The notes beneath the pieces are model-generated. The model was not told where the DNA came from and made no database searches. It was given only the letters and a program-made list of their open reading frames with translations. A DNA stretch of 15,718 bases from positions 1-15,718 of the forward strand of contig DAHWHT010000064.1 in assembly GCA_027335515.1 (NCBI GenBank), read 5' to 3'. Position 1 is the stretch's first letter. The number at the start of each line of letters is the position of its first letter. The position numbers and the translations under genes were made by a program. Of this stretch, positions 1 to 7,761 are shown piece by piece. This stretch comes from Clostridia bacterium (lineage in GTDB: Bacteria; Bacillota_E; RBS10-35; JAJYVN01).

Positions 1-13
1 GAGCAGCGGCGAC

Positions 14-514
14 CTAATCCGCGGAGACAACGCCCCCGGCCGCGGTCCGCGCCGCGGCAAGCAGCCGGCGGGACCGCGGACCGCCTGCCTGCAAGCGCAG
101 CCTGCGCCGCTCGGCGCCCGAGCGCTGCAAGACCACCTGCAGCGCGTCGGCCGGCGTCCAGGCGCCCAGCCGCTCCGCCCACTCCACCACCGCCACGCCG
201 TCCTCGGCCAGCGCCTCATCCAGGCCCAGCAGTTCCCCCGCCGACGCCACGTCCGAATCCGCCAAGCGATACAGGTCCACATGCCAGGCGGGCACGCGGC
301 CGTCCCGCCGACTGCGCACCAGGGTGAAGGTCGGGCTCGGATGCGGCCCTGGCACGTCCAGTCCGTCCAGGATACCGCCGGCCAGCACGGTCTTGCCGGC
401 CCCGACCGGCCCGCGCAACAAAACGGCGTCACCGGCCTGGGCGGCGGCGCCGATCCAACGTCCGAGGGCCGCCGTCGCCTCCGGTCCGTCCGTCTCCCAG
501 GTCCAGGTGTCCAC
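14..514 (-). CDS. tsaE: tRNA threonylcarbamoyladenosine biosynthesis ATPase TsaE
   Basis: TsaE is the small P-loop ATPase that works with TsaB and TsaD to form t6A at position 37 of ANN-decoding tRNAs in the cytoplasm. The 166-residue product has a Walker A loop GPVGAGKT (residues 35-42), the family stretch SPTFTLVR, HVDLYRL and the late EWAERL motif; length is normal for the family. I start it at GTG 514 because an AAGGGGG Shine-Dalgarno lies 8 bases upstream and the protein then begins directly with the usual beta strand; the open frame continues further upstream but without family sequence. It is divergent from the small gene at 614. In many bacteria tsaE follows alr; here a transporter, UDG, GH5 and an opposite-strand ORF lie between. 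The usual partner tsaB could lie to the left, but only 13 bases remain in the window. Confidence 0.93.
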   Translation of the reverse strand: MDTWTWETDGPEATAALGRWIGAAAQAGDAVLLRGPVGAGKTVLAGGILDGLDVPGPHPSPTFTLVRSRRDGRVPAWHVDLYRLADSDVASAGELLGLDEALAEDGVAVVEWAERLGAWTPADALQVVLQRSGAERRRLRLQAGGPRSRRLLAAARTAAGGVVSAD

Positions 515-613
515 GGCCGCCGCCCCCTTTTGCACCCCACCCGCATATGGTGGCACGAACAAGCCAAAGCTACCAGCACAACGGCGCACGCCGACGGCTG
601 GCGGGAGGATGAC

Positions 614-835
614 ATGGCGGCGAATTGGACACAGATTGAACTCGGCGCGCGCATCGCGGACATGCAGGAGGTGGACTACCGCAACACCCTGGCCATCGCC
701 AGCCTCATCGAGGTACTGGTGGACAAGGGCATGATCGAGGCCGCCGACCTGTTGCGCAAGAGCCGTGACCTCGACCGCAGCGCGGCCCAGCAGGCCGTGG
801 CGGCGGGAAACGAGGGTCACGCGCCGGCCCGCTGA
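614..835 (+). CDS. small hypothetical helical protein (73 aa)
   Basis: Not recognised as a named family. The ATG at 614 has a good Shine-Dalgarno (GGGAGG, 603-608, 5 bases away), which supports translation. The 73-residue product is soluble, with no membrane segment or signal peptide. It is mostly helical: an amphipathic run at residues 5-25, then a hydrophobic ASLIEVLVDKGMI segment, then a charged stretch rich in Asp, Arg and Ala. The LIEVLVDKGMI pattern resembles helices in many short uncharacterised bacterial proteins, but this does not identify a function. It is transcribed away from tsaE across a 99-bp gap, and its last 19 bases overlap the end of the convergent GH5 gene. It is a real gene more likely than not because of the ribosome binding site and plausible composition. 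Confidence 0.6.
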   Translation: MAANWTQIELGARIADMQEVDYRNTLAIASLIEVLVDKGMIEAADLLRKSRDLDRSAAQQAVAAGNEGHAPAR

Positions 836-1899
836 TCCGCCAGCATCGCCCGCCGCACCAGCTTGCCCGCCGCGGTCGGCGTGCCCTGCCAGTCTTGAAT
901 CAGCGACGGAAAGCCGCAGCCGCCGGGAAACCACGCCCAGGCGGTCCAGCCCATATCGTGCTTGGCGGCATAGGCAAGAACGGCCTGGTCGTAACGCGTG
1001 CCGCAGTTGCGCTGGCCAAACTCGGTGGCGATGATCGGGTAATGCCTGACCGCAAAGCCGAAGGCGGCCGGCCAATCCTGCGGCTGTTTGCCCGCGTAGT
1101 CATAGAGATGCACGGCGTAGGCGACGTTGTATCCGCGGATCGCATACGTGGGCAGGCCGCGCAGGTCATAGGCCCAGTTCAGTCCGCCGGCGATCACGAG
1201 GTTGCGCGCCCCGGTCCCCCGCACCGCCGCATAGAGCTGCTGCATGCCGGCCGCCGTCCACGTCGTGTGGGTCTTGGGATCCGCCACCGTGCCCCCATGC
1301 AGCCAGACGCTCCAGGAGACGTTGTGCGGTTCGTTATACAACTCAAACCACACGTTGGGATCGTGGCGATACACCGCGGCAACCTGCCGCCAGAAGGTGA
1401 TCGAGTTGCGATCCGCCATCGGTTGTTGACCGGGCTTGACCGCGCAATCGATCGACCGCGTCTGGTCGGAGCCCCGGTCGGAGGCGTGCAGATCGAGGAT
1501 CACGATGCGGATGCCCGCCCGGTGGGCCCAGCGCACCGCCCTGGCGACGACCGACCGATACCCGGCCGAGTGGTCGCAGGAGGTGGACAGCCAGAAGTCC
1601 TGGTTCAACGGGATGCGCACGGCGTTGGCGCCCCAGGCGGCCATATTGCGGAAATCCGCCAGGGAGAGGTTGTCGCCGTGCGGAGTCCACTCCAGAGACG
1701 GGCGGTCCACCCCGTGCACCAGGAAGGCCCCTCCGTTCGGACCGAGGATGCGGCGGCCCCGGACGAGATAGCCGCGCGGCCCGGCGATGTGCGACCCAAA
1801 CGCCGACACCCCGTTGGGCGGCAGACCGCACCCGCACAGGAACACCGCCAGCGCGAGCAGCACCACCGCCAGCGCGCCCGACCCCGCCCAGCGGTGCAA
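817..1899 (-). CDS. lipoprotein glycoside hydrolase family 5 (endoglucanase-like)
   Basis: A retaining beta-glycosidase of clan GH-A, probably acting on a beta-1,4-glucan or related polysaccharide outside the membrane. Family landmarks appear in order: NAVRIPLNQDFWL (near residue 92), VILDLHAS (133-140), the acid/base Glu in YNEP (E190), AVHLYDY (262-268), the nucleophile Glu in ATEFGQ (E293) and a late WTAWAWF segment. Start chosen at TTG 1899: a GGGGGG run lies 7 bases upstream and the protein then opens with a basic tip, a hydrophobic segment and a lipobox-like LCGC (Cys24), so it is probably lipid-anchored. The open frame reaches 2007 but that would overlap the UDG gene and spoil the signal peptide. 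360 aa. It follows UDG by 35 bp and its tail overlaps the convergent gene at 614-835. Substrate specificity cannot be told from sequence alone. Confidence 0.88.
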   Translation of the reverse strand: MHRWAGSGALAVVLLALAVFLCGCGLPPNGVSAFGSHIAGPRGYLVRGRRILGPNGGAFLVHGVDRPSLEWTPHGDNLSLADFRNMAAWGANAVRIPLNQDFWLSTSCDHSAGYRSVVARAVRWAHRAGIRIVILDLHASDRGSDQTRSIDCAVKPGQQPMADRNSITFWRQVAAVYRHDPNVWFELYNEPHNVSWSVWLHGGTVADPKTHTTWTAAGMQQLYAAVRGTGARNLVIAGGLNWAYDLRGLPTYAIRGYNVAYAVHLYDYAGKQPQDWPAAFGFAVRHYPIIATEFGQRNCGTRYDQAVLAYAAKHDMGWTAWAWFPGGCGFPSLIQDWQGTPTAAGKLVRRAMLADQRAGA

Positions 1900-1934
1900 A
1901 CCAGATCCCCCCGCCCCACCCGCCCCACCCGCCG

Positions 1935-2558
1935 CTACGCGTCCGCGCCGCAAGCCCCACCATACAGCCGCCCATACAGCGCCGACACCATGCGGAAGTC
2001 GGTCCACGCGTCCTTCTTGGCGGCCGGGTTGCGCAGCAGGTAGGCGGGGTGGTAGGTGGCCATGACAAAGCGGCCGTCGCGCCGCTGCCAGCGACCACGG
2101 GCGCGCGAGATGCGGGCCTGCCCGCCCACAACGGCCCGCAGGGCGGTGGCGCCAAGCAGCACGACGATCCCGGGGTCGAGCAGCTGCAGCCGCCGCTCCA
2201 GGTGGGGTCGGCAGGCGGCGATCTCGTCGTCCGCGGGCACGCGGTTGCCCGGCGGCCGGCAGAGCACCACGTTGCTGATATACACCTGTTCCCGCGCAAA
2301 GCCCGCGGCGTCGAGGATGCGGTCGAGCAACTGACCGGCCGCGCCGACAAAGGGGCGGCCGAGTTCGTCCTCCCGGGCGCCCGGCCCCTCGCCAATCAGA
2401 CAGAGGCGGGCGCGCTCGTGGCCTTCACCGAAGACGACCCCGCGGCAACCGGCGCGCAGACCGCACCGCACGCAGCCCCGCACCAGCGCCCCCAGTTCGT
2501 CGAGGGTGGCGCACCCGGCCACCCGCCGCTCCCAGTCCTCCGCGCCGTCCTGTGCCAC
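1935..2558 (-). CDS. udg: family 4 uracil-DNA glycosylase (4Fe-4S)
   Basis: Removes uracil (deaminated cytosine) from DNA as the first step of base excision repair. It has the four cluster-binding cysteines of the Fe-S family 4 type: C29-x2-C32 near the N-terminus, then C100 and C116 separated by 15 residues. Active-site segments are GEGPGAREDELGRPF (56-70), SNVVLCRPPGNR, and HPAYLLRN near the C-terminus. I choose GTG 2558 (207 aa, normal size) preceded by a G-run with about 7 bases spacing. The frame also offers ATG 2642, but a GGAGG directly abuts that ATG with no spacer and the extra 28 residues look non-homologous. The gene sits between the MFS transporter and GH5 in the same direction, probably co-transcribed. 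Family 4 enzymes are common in thermophiles, which fits but does not prove the habitat. Confidence 0.92.
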   Translation of the reverse strand: MAQDGAEDWERRVAGCATLDELGALVRGCVRCGLRAGCRGVVFGEGHERARLCLIGEGPGAREDELGRPFVGAAGQLLDRILDAAGFAREQVYISNVVLCRPPGNRVPADDEIAACRPHLERRLQLLDPGIVVLLGATALRAVVGGQARISRARGRWQRRDGRFVMATYHPAYLLRNPAAKKDAWTDFRMVSALYGRLYGGACGADA

Positions 2559-2648
2559 CGACCCGCCCCCCCGCGCGCCGCGTCCCTCTGTACGATCATT
2601 CGTCCGTCCAACGATTCGCGATTCGCCGCACGGCCGCGCCATCCTCCG

Positions 2649-3791
2649 TCACGGTCCGGTCGGACCGGCCTCGGGGGGAAACCGCCGCACCCATGCCGCC
2701 AGGACCACCAGACCGATCCCCAGCACGACCAGCAGCCCGCCGAGCGCGGGCAGCCCCCGGTCGCCCAGGAGGCCGGCACTGAAGGGCACCAGGCCCACCC
2801 CCACCGCCCCACCGGTCGCGATCGCCCCCGCCATCGCGCCCGGCCGGTCCGGCACCAGCGCGGCCGCGTGTGCCACCAGGTTCGGATAAATGCCCCCGAG
2901 GGTGAAGCCGGCCGTCCCGAAGGCCGCAAGCGCCAACCCGGGGTTGGGGGCGAGGGAAAGCGCCACCAGGGCGGCGGCCGAAGCCACCGCCTGCCACCAG
3001 AGCAGTCGCGGTACCGCGACGCGGTGAACCACGGCGCCGTTGACCAAGCGACCGAGGGTGAGACAACCGTAAAAGACGGTGGCCCCGAGCGCCCCGGTGA
3101 GCAGGGGTGCCGCAAAGCGCACCACCAGCCAGGTCGCCGCCCAACCGCTCACCGCCCAGCCGCCGCCGTTGTATGCAAAGGCCATGCCGGCCAGGGCCGC
3201 GACCCGACGGTCCAAACCGCTGCCGATCGACCGGCTCGGCGGCACGCGGATCCCCCCGCAGGCCGCCGCCAGCCCGAAACCGGCCAGCAGCGCCGCGGCC
3301 GCCCAGGCCCAAAACGCCAGGCGCCAACCCAGGTGCGCCCGCAGCAGCAGCCCCACGGCGAACGGTCCCGCGGTGGCCCCCAGGCTATACACGGCGTTGG
3401 TCAGGCTGAGCGCGCGCCCGCGCAACTCCGGCCCGGTGCGCGCCGCGACGGCGTTGACCTCCGTGCCGAGGCAGCCGAAGGCAAACCCCACCAGGGCGCC
3501 GCCGGTCACCAGCACCGCCCAGTTCGGCGCGGCGGCCTGCAGCGCGAGCCCGCCCGCCAGCAGCACCCCGTAGAGTGCCATCAGGACGCGGGCGGACCAC
3601 CGGTCGGAAACGGCGGCGGCCAGGGCCGAACCGAGCGCGCGGCAGATGCCGAAGGCGGCGAACAACCCACCCGCCTCGGCAAGCCCGACGCCAAAGCGGG
3701 CCCGCGCCGGGATGAGGGCCGGACCCCAGGAGGGCCCGACCAGGCCGAGCACGGCCATCACCACCGAGGCCCAGAGGATCTGACGCCGCAT
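2649..3791 (-). CDS. MFS family transporter
   Basis: A polytopic inner-membrane carrier of the major facilitator superfamily, 380 residues, with roughly twelve hydrophobic segments in two halves. The segment LVGPSWGPALIPARARFGVG starts helix 1, the loop between helices 2 and 3 reads SDRWSARVLMALYG (a weakened form of the MFS loop motif), and the central cytoplasmic loop is short (near PPSRSIGSG). Substrate is not predictable. I start at ATG 3791; a TTG at 3803 is in frame 4 codons earlier. Neither has a clear Shine-Dalgarno because a perfect 9+9 bp inverted repeat (3792-3812) occupies the place. It follows alr with a gap of about 55 bp and precedes UDG, so it may be read with the acpS-nnr-alr operon. 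Substrates such as amino acids or drugs are guesses only. Confidence 0.85.
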   Translation of the reverse strand: MRRQILWASVVMAVLGLVGPSWGPALIPARARFGVGLAEAGGLFAAFGICRALGSALAAAVSDRWSARVLMALYGVLLAGGLALQAAAPNWAVLVTGGALVGFAFGCLGTEVNAVAARTGPELRGRALSLTNAVYSLGATAGPFAVGLLLRAHLGWRLAFWAWAAAALLAGFGLAAACGGIRVPPSRSIGSGLDRRVAALAGMAFAYNGGGWAVSGWAATWLVVRFAAPLLTGALGATVFYGCLTLGRLVNGAVVHRVAVPRLLWWQAVASAAALVALSLAPNPGLALAAFGTAGFTLGGIYPNLVAHAAALVPDRPGAMAGAIATGGAVGVGLVPFSAGLLGDRGLPALGGLLVVLGIGLVVLAAWVRRFPPEAGPTGP

Positions 3792-3812
3792 GGCGCCGGT
3801 CAAACCGGCGCC
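3792..3812. repeat. perfect 9-bp inverted repeat at the MFS start
   Basis: GGCGCCGGT, a 3-base spacer CAA, and ACCGGCGCC form a perfect inverted repeat ending immediately before the MFS ATG at 3791. As RNA it would be a very stable hairpin covering the usual ribosome-binding position; as DNA it could be an operator. No T-run follows it, so an ordinary intrinsic terminator for alr is unlikely. Confidence 0.6.
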
Positions 3813-3846
3813 ACGGGGACGGGGCGGACGGGGCCGCCGCGGGCCG

Positions 3847-4989
3847 TCATTGGCCGAGGTAGACGCGCGGCACGCGCGGTCCGATGGCGCACAACACCTC
3901 GTAGCTGATGGTCCCCAACTGGTCCGCCACGTCCGATGCCCACTGGGACGCCTCCCCCTGCGCGCCGAGCAGCACCACCGGGTCCCCCGCTTGCACCGGC
4001 CCGCAGGCCGCCAGCGAAACGACGGTCTGGTCCATGCAGATCCGGCCGCGGATGGGCGCGGGCCTGCCGTCCACCAGGACGTGGCCGCGGTTGCTCAACG
4101 CCCGGCTGAACCCATCCGCGTAGCCGACCGGCAGGGTCGCCACGGGCTCCCGGGCCGCCGCCTGATAGGTCGCATTGTAGCTCACGCCGTCGCCCGCACC
4201 GAGGACGCGCACCTGGGCCACGCGCGTCCGCCACTGCAGCACCGGGCGCAATCCCGGGTCGGGCACCTGGGCGGACGGCCGGTACCCGTAAAGCCCGATA
4301 CCGGCGCGCACGAGGTCCAGGTGGGATTCCGGCAGTTGCACAATGGCGGCGGTGTTGGCCAGATGCCGCCAGCGCGGGCGCACCCCCCGCCGCGCCAGGC
4401 CGTCCAGGACCGCCTGCAGACACCCCAGCTGGGCGCGGGCCCCGTCCAGGTCCGCTTCATCCGCCCCGGCAAAATGGGAAAAGACGCCCGCCAACTCCGC
4501 CCCGGGCTGCGCCGCCACCCTGGCGATGGCGGCGACGGCCGCATCCCGCTCCGGCGGGCGGCGCGCCGGCCACCCCAGGCGGCCCATCCCCGTATCGAGT
4601 TTGGCATGCAGCCGCACCCGGCGGTCGGCCGCCCGCGCCGCCGCCGCGAAGGCACGCGCCTCCTCCTCGGAAAAGACGGCCTGGTCCAGATCCGCGGCCA
4701 CCAGTTCCGCAGCCCGGCCCGCCGGGGTCCAACCGAGTACGAGCACCGGGGCAGCGATACCGGCCTGCCGCAGCAGGATGCCTTCTTCCAACAGCGCGAC
4801 GCCCAGCCCATCCGCGCCGGCCTCCAGCGCGGCGCGCGCCACCGGCACCGCGCCATGCCCGTACGCATCCGCCTTCACAACGGCCATAAAGGCGCTGCCG
4901 GACCGGCAGCGGGAACGCAGCGTGCGCACGTTGTGGCGCAGACACTCGAGGTCAACCTCCGCGACGGTGGCCCGCAGACCCTCGTTCAC
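3847..4989 (-). CDS. alr: alanine racemase
   Basis: PLP enzyme that interconverts L- and D-alanine in the cytoplasm and feeds peptidoglycan synthesis. The 380-residue protein has the N-terminal TIM-barrel with the PLP-lysine in AVVKADAYGHG (K39), HAKLDTGMGRLG, GVFSHFAGADE, HLANTAA and RAGIGLYGY. The C-terminal beta domain has the second catalytic residue in GDGVSYNATY, and PVGYADGFSR and RICMDQ near the usual positions. GTG 4989 is the start: it overlaps the nnr stop as GTGA, indicating translational coupling, and the family N-terminus ATVAEVDLECLRHN follows at once. Length is typical. The nnr-alr pair is a common arrangement. No truncation or missing catalytic residue is visible. Confidence 0.96.
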   Translation of the reverse strand: MNEGLRATVAEVDLECLRHNVRTLRSRCRSGSAFMAVVKADAYGHGAVPVARAALEAGADGLGVALLEEGILLRQAGIAAPVLVLGWTPAGRAAELVAADLDQAVFSEEEARAFAAAARAADRRVRLHAKLDTGMGRLGWPARRPPERDAAVAAIARVAAQPGAELAGVFSHFAGADEADLDGARAQLGCLQAVLDGLARRGVRPRWRHLANTAAIVQLPESHLDLVRAGIGLYGYRPSAQVPDPGLRPVLQWRTRVAQVRVLGAGDGVSYNATYQAAAREPVATLPVGYADGFSRALSNRGHVLVDGRPAPIRGRICMDQTVVSLAACGPVQAGDPVVLLGAQGEASQWASDVADQLGTISYEVLCAIGPRVPRVYLGQ

Positions 4990-6536
4990 GCCTGCGCCCC
5001 CACCAGGGCCCGAAAGGCATCGCCGAACCGGTCCAGCAGGTCGCCCGCCAGCATCGCGCGCCGCCCCAACGCGGCAGCCGCCCGGTCGCCCGCCAGCCCG
5101 TGGACGTACACCCCCGCCACCGCCGCGGCATGCGGCTCGGCACCCTGGGCACACAACCCTGCGATCAGGCCGGCCAGGACGTCGCCGCTGCCTCCCGTCG
5201 CCATGCCGTCGTTGCCGGTCGGGTTGACCCAAACCGGGTGCTCCGCCGCCACCACCAGGGTACCGGTGCCCTTGAGCACCGCGACGCAGCGCCCCTCCTG
5301 CGCCAGACGTCGCGCCGCGCCCAGGCGGTCGGCCTGGACGTCCGCACTGGAGCAACCCAAAAGCCGCCCCGCCTCCCCGGGATGCGGGGTGATCACCAGC
5401 CGGCCGTTGGCGGCGCGCAGGTCCTTGAGTTCCACGGCATTCAATCCGTCCGCATCGAGCACCAGCGGACCCGCATACACCTCCAGCAGCCGCCGGACCA
5501 CCGCGCGCACGCCCGCGCCGCGGCCCAGCCCCGGACCCGCCGCCACGGCGTCGGCCGCGCCAAGCAGCCCCGGCAGGCGGTCCATCGCCTCCGCCGCCAG
5601 CATCCCGTCGGGATCGGCCGCAAGCGGCCTGGCGGTCGCCTCCGCCACGTGGGCCGCCACCGTCGCGGCCACGGAGGCCGGACAGGCCACCTGACACAGG
5701 CCGGCGCCGGAGCGCAGGGCGGCCCGCGCGCAGAGGGCGGCCGCGCCGGCCAAGCCCGTGGAACCGACGACGGCCAGCACCGTACCGTAGGTACCCTTGT
5801 GGCCCGCCGGGCGCCGCGGCGGCAGCAGGGCCGCCGCATCAGCCGCCTCACAGCCCCGCAGCACATCGAGCCCACTCCAGGCGGCCGCCGGAATACCGAG
5901 CGGCTCGCACACCACACTTCCCGCAAAGCCCCGCCCCGGTTCCGTAAACAACCCGGCCTTGACGGCGCCGAAACAGAGCGTGCGTCGCGCCCGAATGCAC
6001 GGACCCTGCGGCGCCTCCCCGACATCGCCCGACAGGCCGGACGGCATGTCCGCGGCGAGCACCGGCGCCGCCGCGACGTTGGCCTGCGCCATCACGTCCG
6101 GCAGGGGCGGGCGCACGGTGCCGTGAAAGCCGGTGCCCAGCAGGCAGTCCACGATCGCGCCGGCCTCGTCCAGTTCCAGGCCAAGCTCCGACGGCGGCGG
6201 GGATTCCGCCACCGAAACCCCGGCGGCGGGCAGCAGCGCCCATTGCGCGGCAGGCTCCGGCCCCAGCCGGGTCCGATCCGCCCAAAGCAGCACACGGGCA
6301 GCGACGCCGGCAGCGGCCACGTGGCGTGCGGCCACCATGCCGTCGCCGCCGTTGTGACCGCCACCGCAGAGAAACACCACCGGCCCGTGGCGCCCCGCGG
6401 CTTGCCGCAGCGCCAGCGCCTCGCGCGCCAGGGCCGAACCGGCGACCTCCATCAGAACGCCGACGGCCAGGCCGTGCTCCTCAACCGCCCGCCGATCGAG
6501 TTCCCGCATCCCCGCAACGGTCAGCAGGCCGATCAT
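4986..6536 (-). CDS. nnr: bifunctional NAD(P)H-hydrate repair enzyme Nnr
   Basis: Repairs damaged NADHX/NADPHX. The N-terminal YjeF-type domain (about 1-220) is the epimerase, with GGGHNGGDG (58-66; the first Asn of the usual GNNGGDG is His here), DCLLGTGFHG and MPSGLSGDVG. The C-terminal ribokinase-like ADP-dependent dehydratase (about 235-510) shows HKGTYGTVLAVVGS, GPGLGRG, LDADGLNAV, ITPHPGEAGRLLG, VLKGTGTLV and a phosphate-binding GGSGDVLAG with catalytic Asp452. 516 residues, normal for the fused form. ATG 6536 gives the standard start LLTVAGMRELDRR. It has only a weak own Shine-Dalgarno, but a 15-codon ORF with a strong one ends overlapping this ATG. In-frame starts exist as far as 6692, including an ATG at 6689 overlapping the acpS stop, but would add about 50 low-complexity residues. 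Confidence 0.95.
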   Translation of the reverse strand: MIGLLTVAGMRELDRRAVEEHGLAVGVLMEVAGSALAREALALRQAAGRHGPVVFLCGGGHNGGDGMVAARHVAAAGVAARVLLWADRTRLGPEPAAQWALLPAAGVSVAESPPPSELGLELDEAGAIVDCLLGTGFHGTVRPPLPDVMAQANVAAAPVLAADMPSGLSGDVGEAPQGPCIRARRTLCFGAVKAGLFTEPGRGFAGSVVCEPLGIPAAAWSGLDVLRGCEAADAAALLPPRRPAGHKGTYGTVLAVVGSTGLAGAAALCARAALRSGAGLCQVACPASVAATVAAHVAEATARPLAADPDGMLAAEAMDRLPGLLGAADAVAAGPGLGRGAGVRAVVRRLLEVYAGPLVLDADGLNAVELKDLRAANGRLVITPHPGEAGRLLGCSSADVQADRLGAARRLAQEGRCVAVLKGTGTLVVAAEHPVWVNPTGNDGMATGGSGDVLAGLIAGLCAQGAEPHAAAVAGVYVHGLAGDRAAAALGRRAMLAGDLLDRFGDAFRALVGAQA

Positions 6537-6580
6537 GCCCGCACCGCAGGCGGACCGCCCCCTGCCGACGACGGACGCAT
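6533..6580 (-). CDS. 15-codon leader ORF coupled to nnr
   Basis: ATG 6580 is preceded by a textbook Shine-Dalgarno GGGGAGGG with 7 bases spacing, the best in this stretch. The ORF encodes MRPSSAGGGPPAVRA and its TGA overlaps the nnr ATG as ATGA. The peptide has no recognisable domain. The simplest reading is that ribosomes load here and re-initiate at nnr. The ORF is also able to fold (GCAGG pairing with CCTGC inside it), so conditional control of nnr is possible. It is not in frame with nnr, and the nnr N-terminus is complete without it, so a frameshifted gene start is unlikely. Confidence 0.5.
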   Translation of the reverse strand: MRPSSAGGGPPAVRA

Positions 6581-6688
6581 GGCGGATCCCTCCCCAGAGT
6601 GGCCGAATGCGGCCGGGCAGCCCCGGCGCGCCGGACCGGTGAGGGTTTCGGGCCCAGGCGGCGCCACCCCTTGTGAGCCTGACGCGCA

Positions 6689-7099
6689 TCAATCGAATCC
6701 GGCGGGCGGATCCCCCCGGCCCCCGTCATCTTCCGCCACCACGGTCGCAAAGGCCATGCCGCCGGCGTGCGCGATGCTCACGTGCCAGCGCACCGCGCCA
6801 AGGCGATGCGCGTGCCGCGCGGCCTCGCCCCGCAGGCGCAGCCGCGGCCTTCCACCCGGTTCGTGCTCCACCTCGATCTCGCAGAAGGCGGCGCCGCGCA
6901 TGCCGCAGCCCAGGGCCTTCATCGTCGACTCCTTGGCGGCGAACAACCCGGCCAGGCGCTCCCAGCGCTGTCGGCCGCGCGCCTCGGCCGCAGCCTGCTC
7001 GGCGGGCGTAAAGAGGCGGCCGACCAGCGCCGGATGGCGCAGGCAGGCCGCCGAGAGGCGTTCGATCGGCGTCAGGTCGCAACCGGTGCCGACAATCAC
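6689..7099 (-). CDS. acpS: holo-[acyl-carrier-protein] synthase
   Basis: Transfers 4'-phosphopantetheine from CoA to acyl carrier protein, switching on fatty acid synthesis. The 136-residue protein has the family start VGTGCDLTPIER (Mg-binding Asp8), RLFTPAEQA, the LFAAKES motif with the second metal ligand Glu57 followed by KALG, and a late HVSIAHAGGMAFATVVAE segment. Start GTG 7099 is supported by GGGAGGGG 9 bases upstream and by the family N-terminus. The protein has about 12 extra polar residues at the C-terminus compared with most AcpS. It heads the acpS-nnr-alr cluster; a 152-bp gap with the leader ORF separates it from nnr. It may also be read from the fur-VIT transcript, since the 89 bp before it contain no clear terminator. 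Confidence 0.93.
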   Translation of the reverse strand: MIVGTGCDLTPIERLSAACLRHPALVGRLFTPAEQAAAEARGRQRWERLAGLFAAKESTMKALGCGMRGAAFCEIEVEHEPGGRPRLRLRGEAARHAHRLGAVRWHVSIAHAGGMAFATVVAEDDGGRGDPPAGFD

Positions 7100-7127
7100 G
7101 GGCGGCAACCCCTCCCGGACGGCGTCG

Positions 7128-7141
7128 TGGGATGGATCCCA
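7128..7141. promoter_or_regulatory. small dyad upstream of acpS
   Basis: TGGGAT, two bases, ATCCCA: a 6+6 bp inverted repeat lying 28 bases upstream of the acpS start, in the VIT-acpS gap. A loop of two bases is too tight for a hairpin, so if functional it is more likely a protein-binding dyad. No proof of function. Confidence 0.25.
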
Positions 7142-7188
7142 TGTTGCCGCGCAGGAGGCCGAGGGGCAAGCGGCCGCGCTGGGACCGC

Positions 7189-7761
7189 TCAGCCAAGCCG
7201 ACTGCCGATCAGGACACCCGCCGCGAACACCAGGGCCCCACCGAAGACGACCTGGACGACCGACAGCCACATCTTGGTGCCGAAGTAGCGATTGCGGATC
7301 AACGCGATGGCGATCAACTCGACCGTGACGACGAGGTACGCCAGGATCAGCGCGTGATGGATGTTGCTCAGGAGGAAGGGCAGCGCGTGGCCAATCCCGC
7401 CGACACAGGTCATCAAACCGATGATCGCACCGCGGCCCAGGGGCGACCCGCGCCCGGTGAGGGCCCCGTCGTCGGAGAGGCCCTCGGCGAAAGCCATGCT
7501 GATACCGGCGCCGATGGCGGCGGCCAGGCCGACGATGAAGGCCGTATGGGTGTTCTGGGTCGCGAAGGCCGTAGCGAACAGTGGCGCCAGGGTCGACACC
7601 GAGCCGTCCATCAGCCCCGCCAGCCCCGGCTGCACCACCTGCAGAATAAACGAATGCGTGTGCCCGCGCTCGGTTCGCTTCTCCGCCTGCGCGGACCCAT
7701 CCTCCACCGCCGCCGTGTCGTCCACGCCCCTTTGCTCTTGCGTCCGATCCGAGTTCAACAC
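7189..7761 (-). CDS. VIT1/CCC1-type membrane protein (putative Fe/Mn transporter)
   Basis: About 190 residues: a charged, soluble N-terminus (1-33) then five membrane helices, matching the VIT1/CCC1 fold, which moves Fe2+ or Mn2+ across membranes. The start of helix 1, [26 protein letters not shown] when read in pieces (H34, H36, then Q44-P-G, D52-G-S), resembles the membrane domain of the MbfA-type iron exporters; helix 2 contains [13 protein letters not shown]. The ferritin-like domain present in MbfA is absent. GTG 7761 is the likely start, overlapping the fur stop by seven bases; a GGAGG lies 13 bases upstream, a long spacing compensated by coupling. Sitting in one operon with a Fur-family regulator supports a role in iron or manganese export or storage; direction and metal are inferred. 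Confidence 0.78.
   Translation of the reverse strand: MLNSDRTQEQRGVDDTAAVEDGSAQAEKRTERGHTHSFILQVVQPGLAGLMDGSVSTLAPLFATAFATQNTHTAFIVGLAAAIGAGISMAFAEGLSDDGALTGRGSPLGRGAIIGLMTCVGGIGHALPFLLSNIHHALILAYLVVTVELIAIALIRNRYFGTKMWLSVVQVVFGGALVFAAGVLIGSRLG

Noticed and set aside
1900..2007. Upstream extension of the GH5 gene to the frame's first start codon (2007)
   Set aside because: It would overlap UDG and put a Gly/Ala-rich tail ahead of a good lipoprotein signal peptide.
2049..3908. 619-codon open frame on the plus strand
   Set aside because: It is Pro/Arg/Gln-rich low-complexity antisense of UDG and the MFS gene, a GC-driven shadow.
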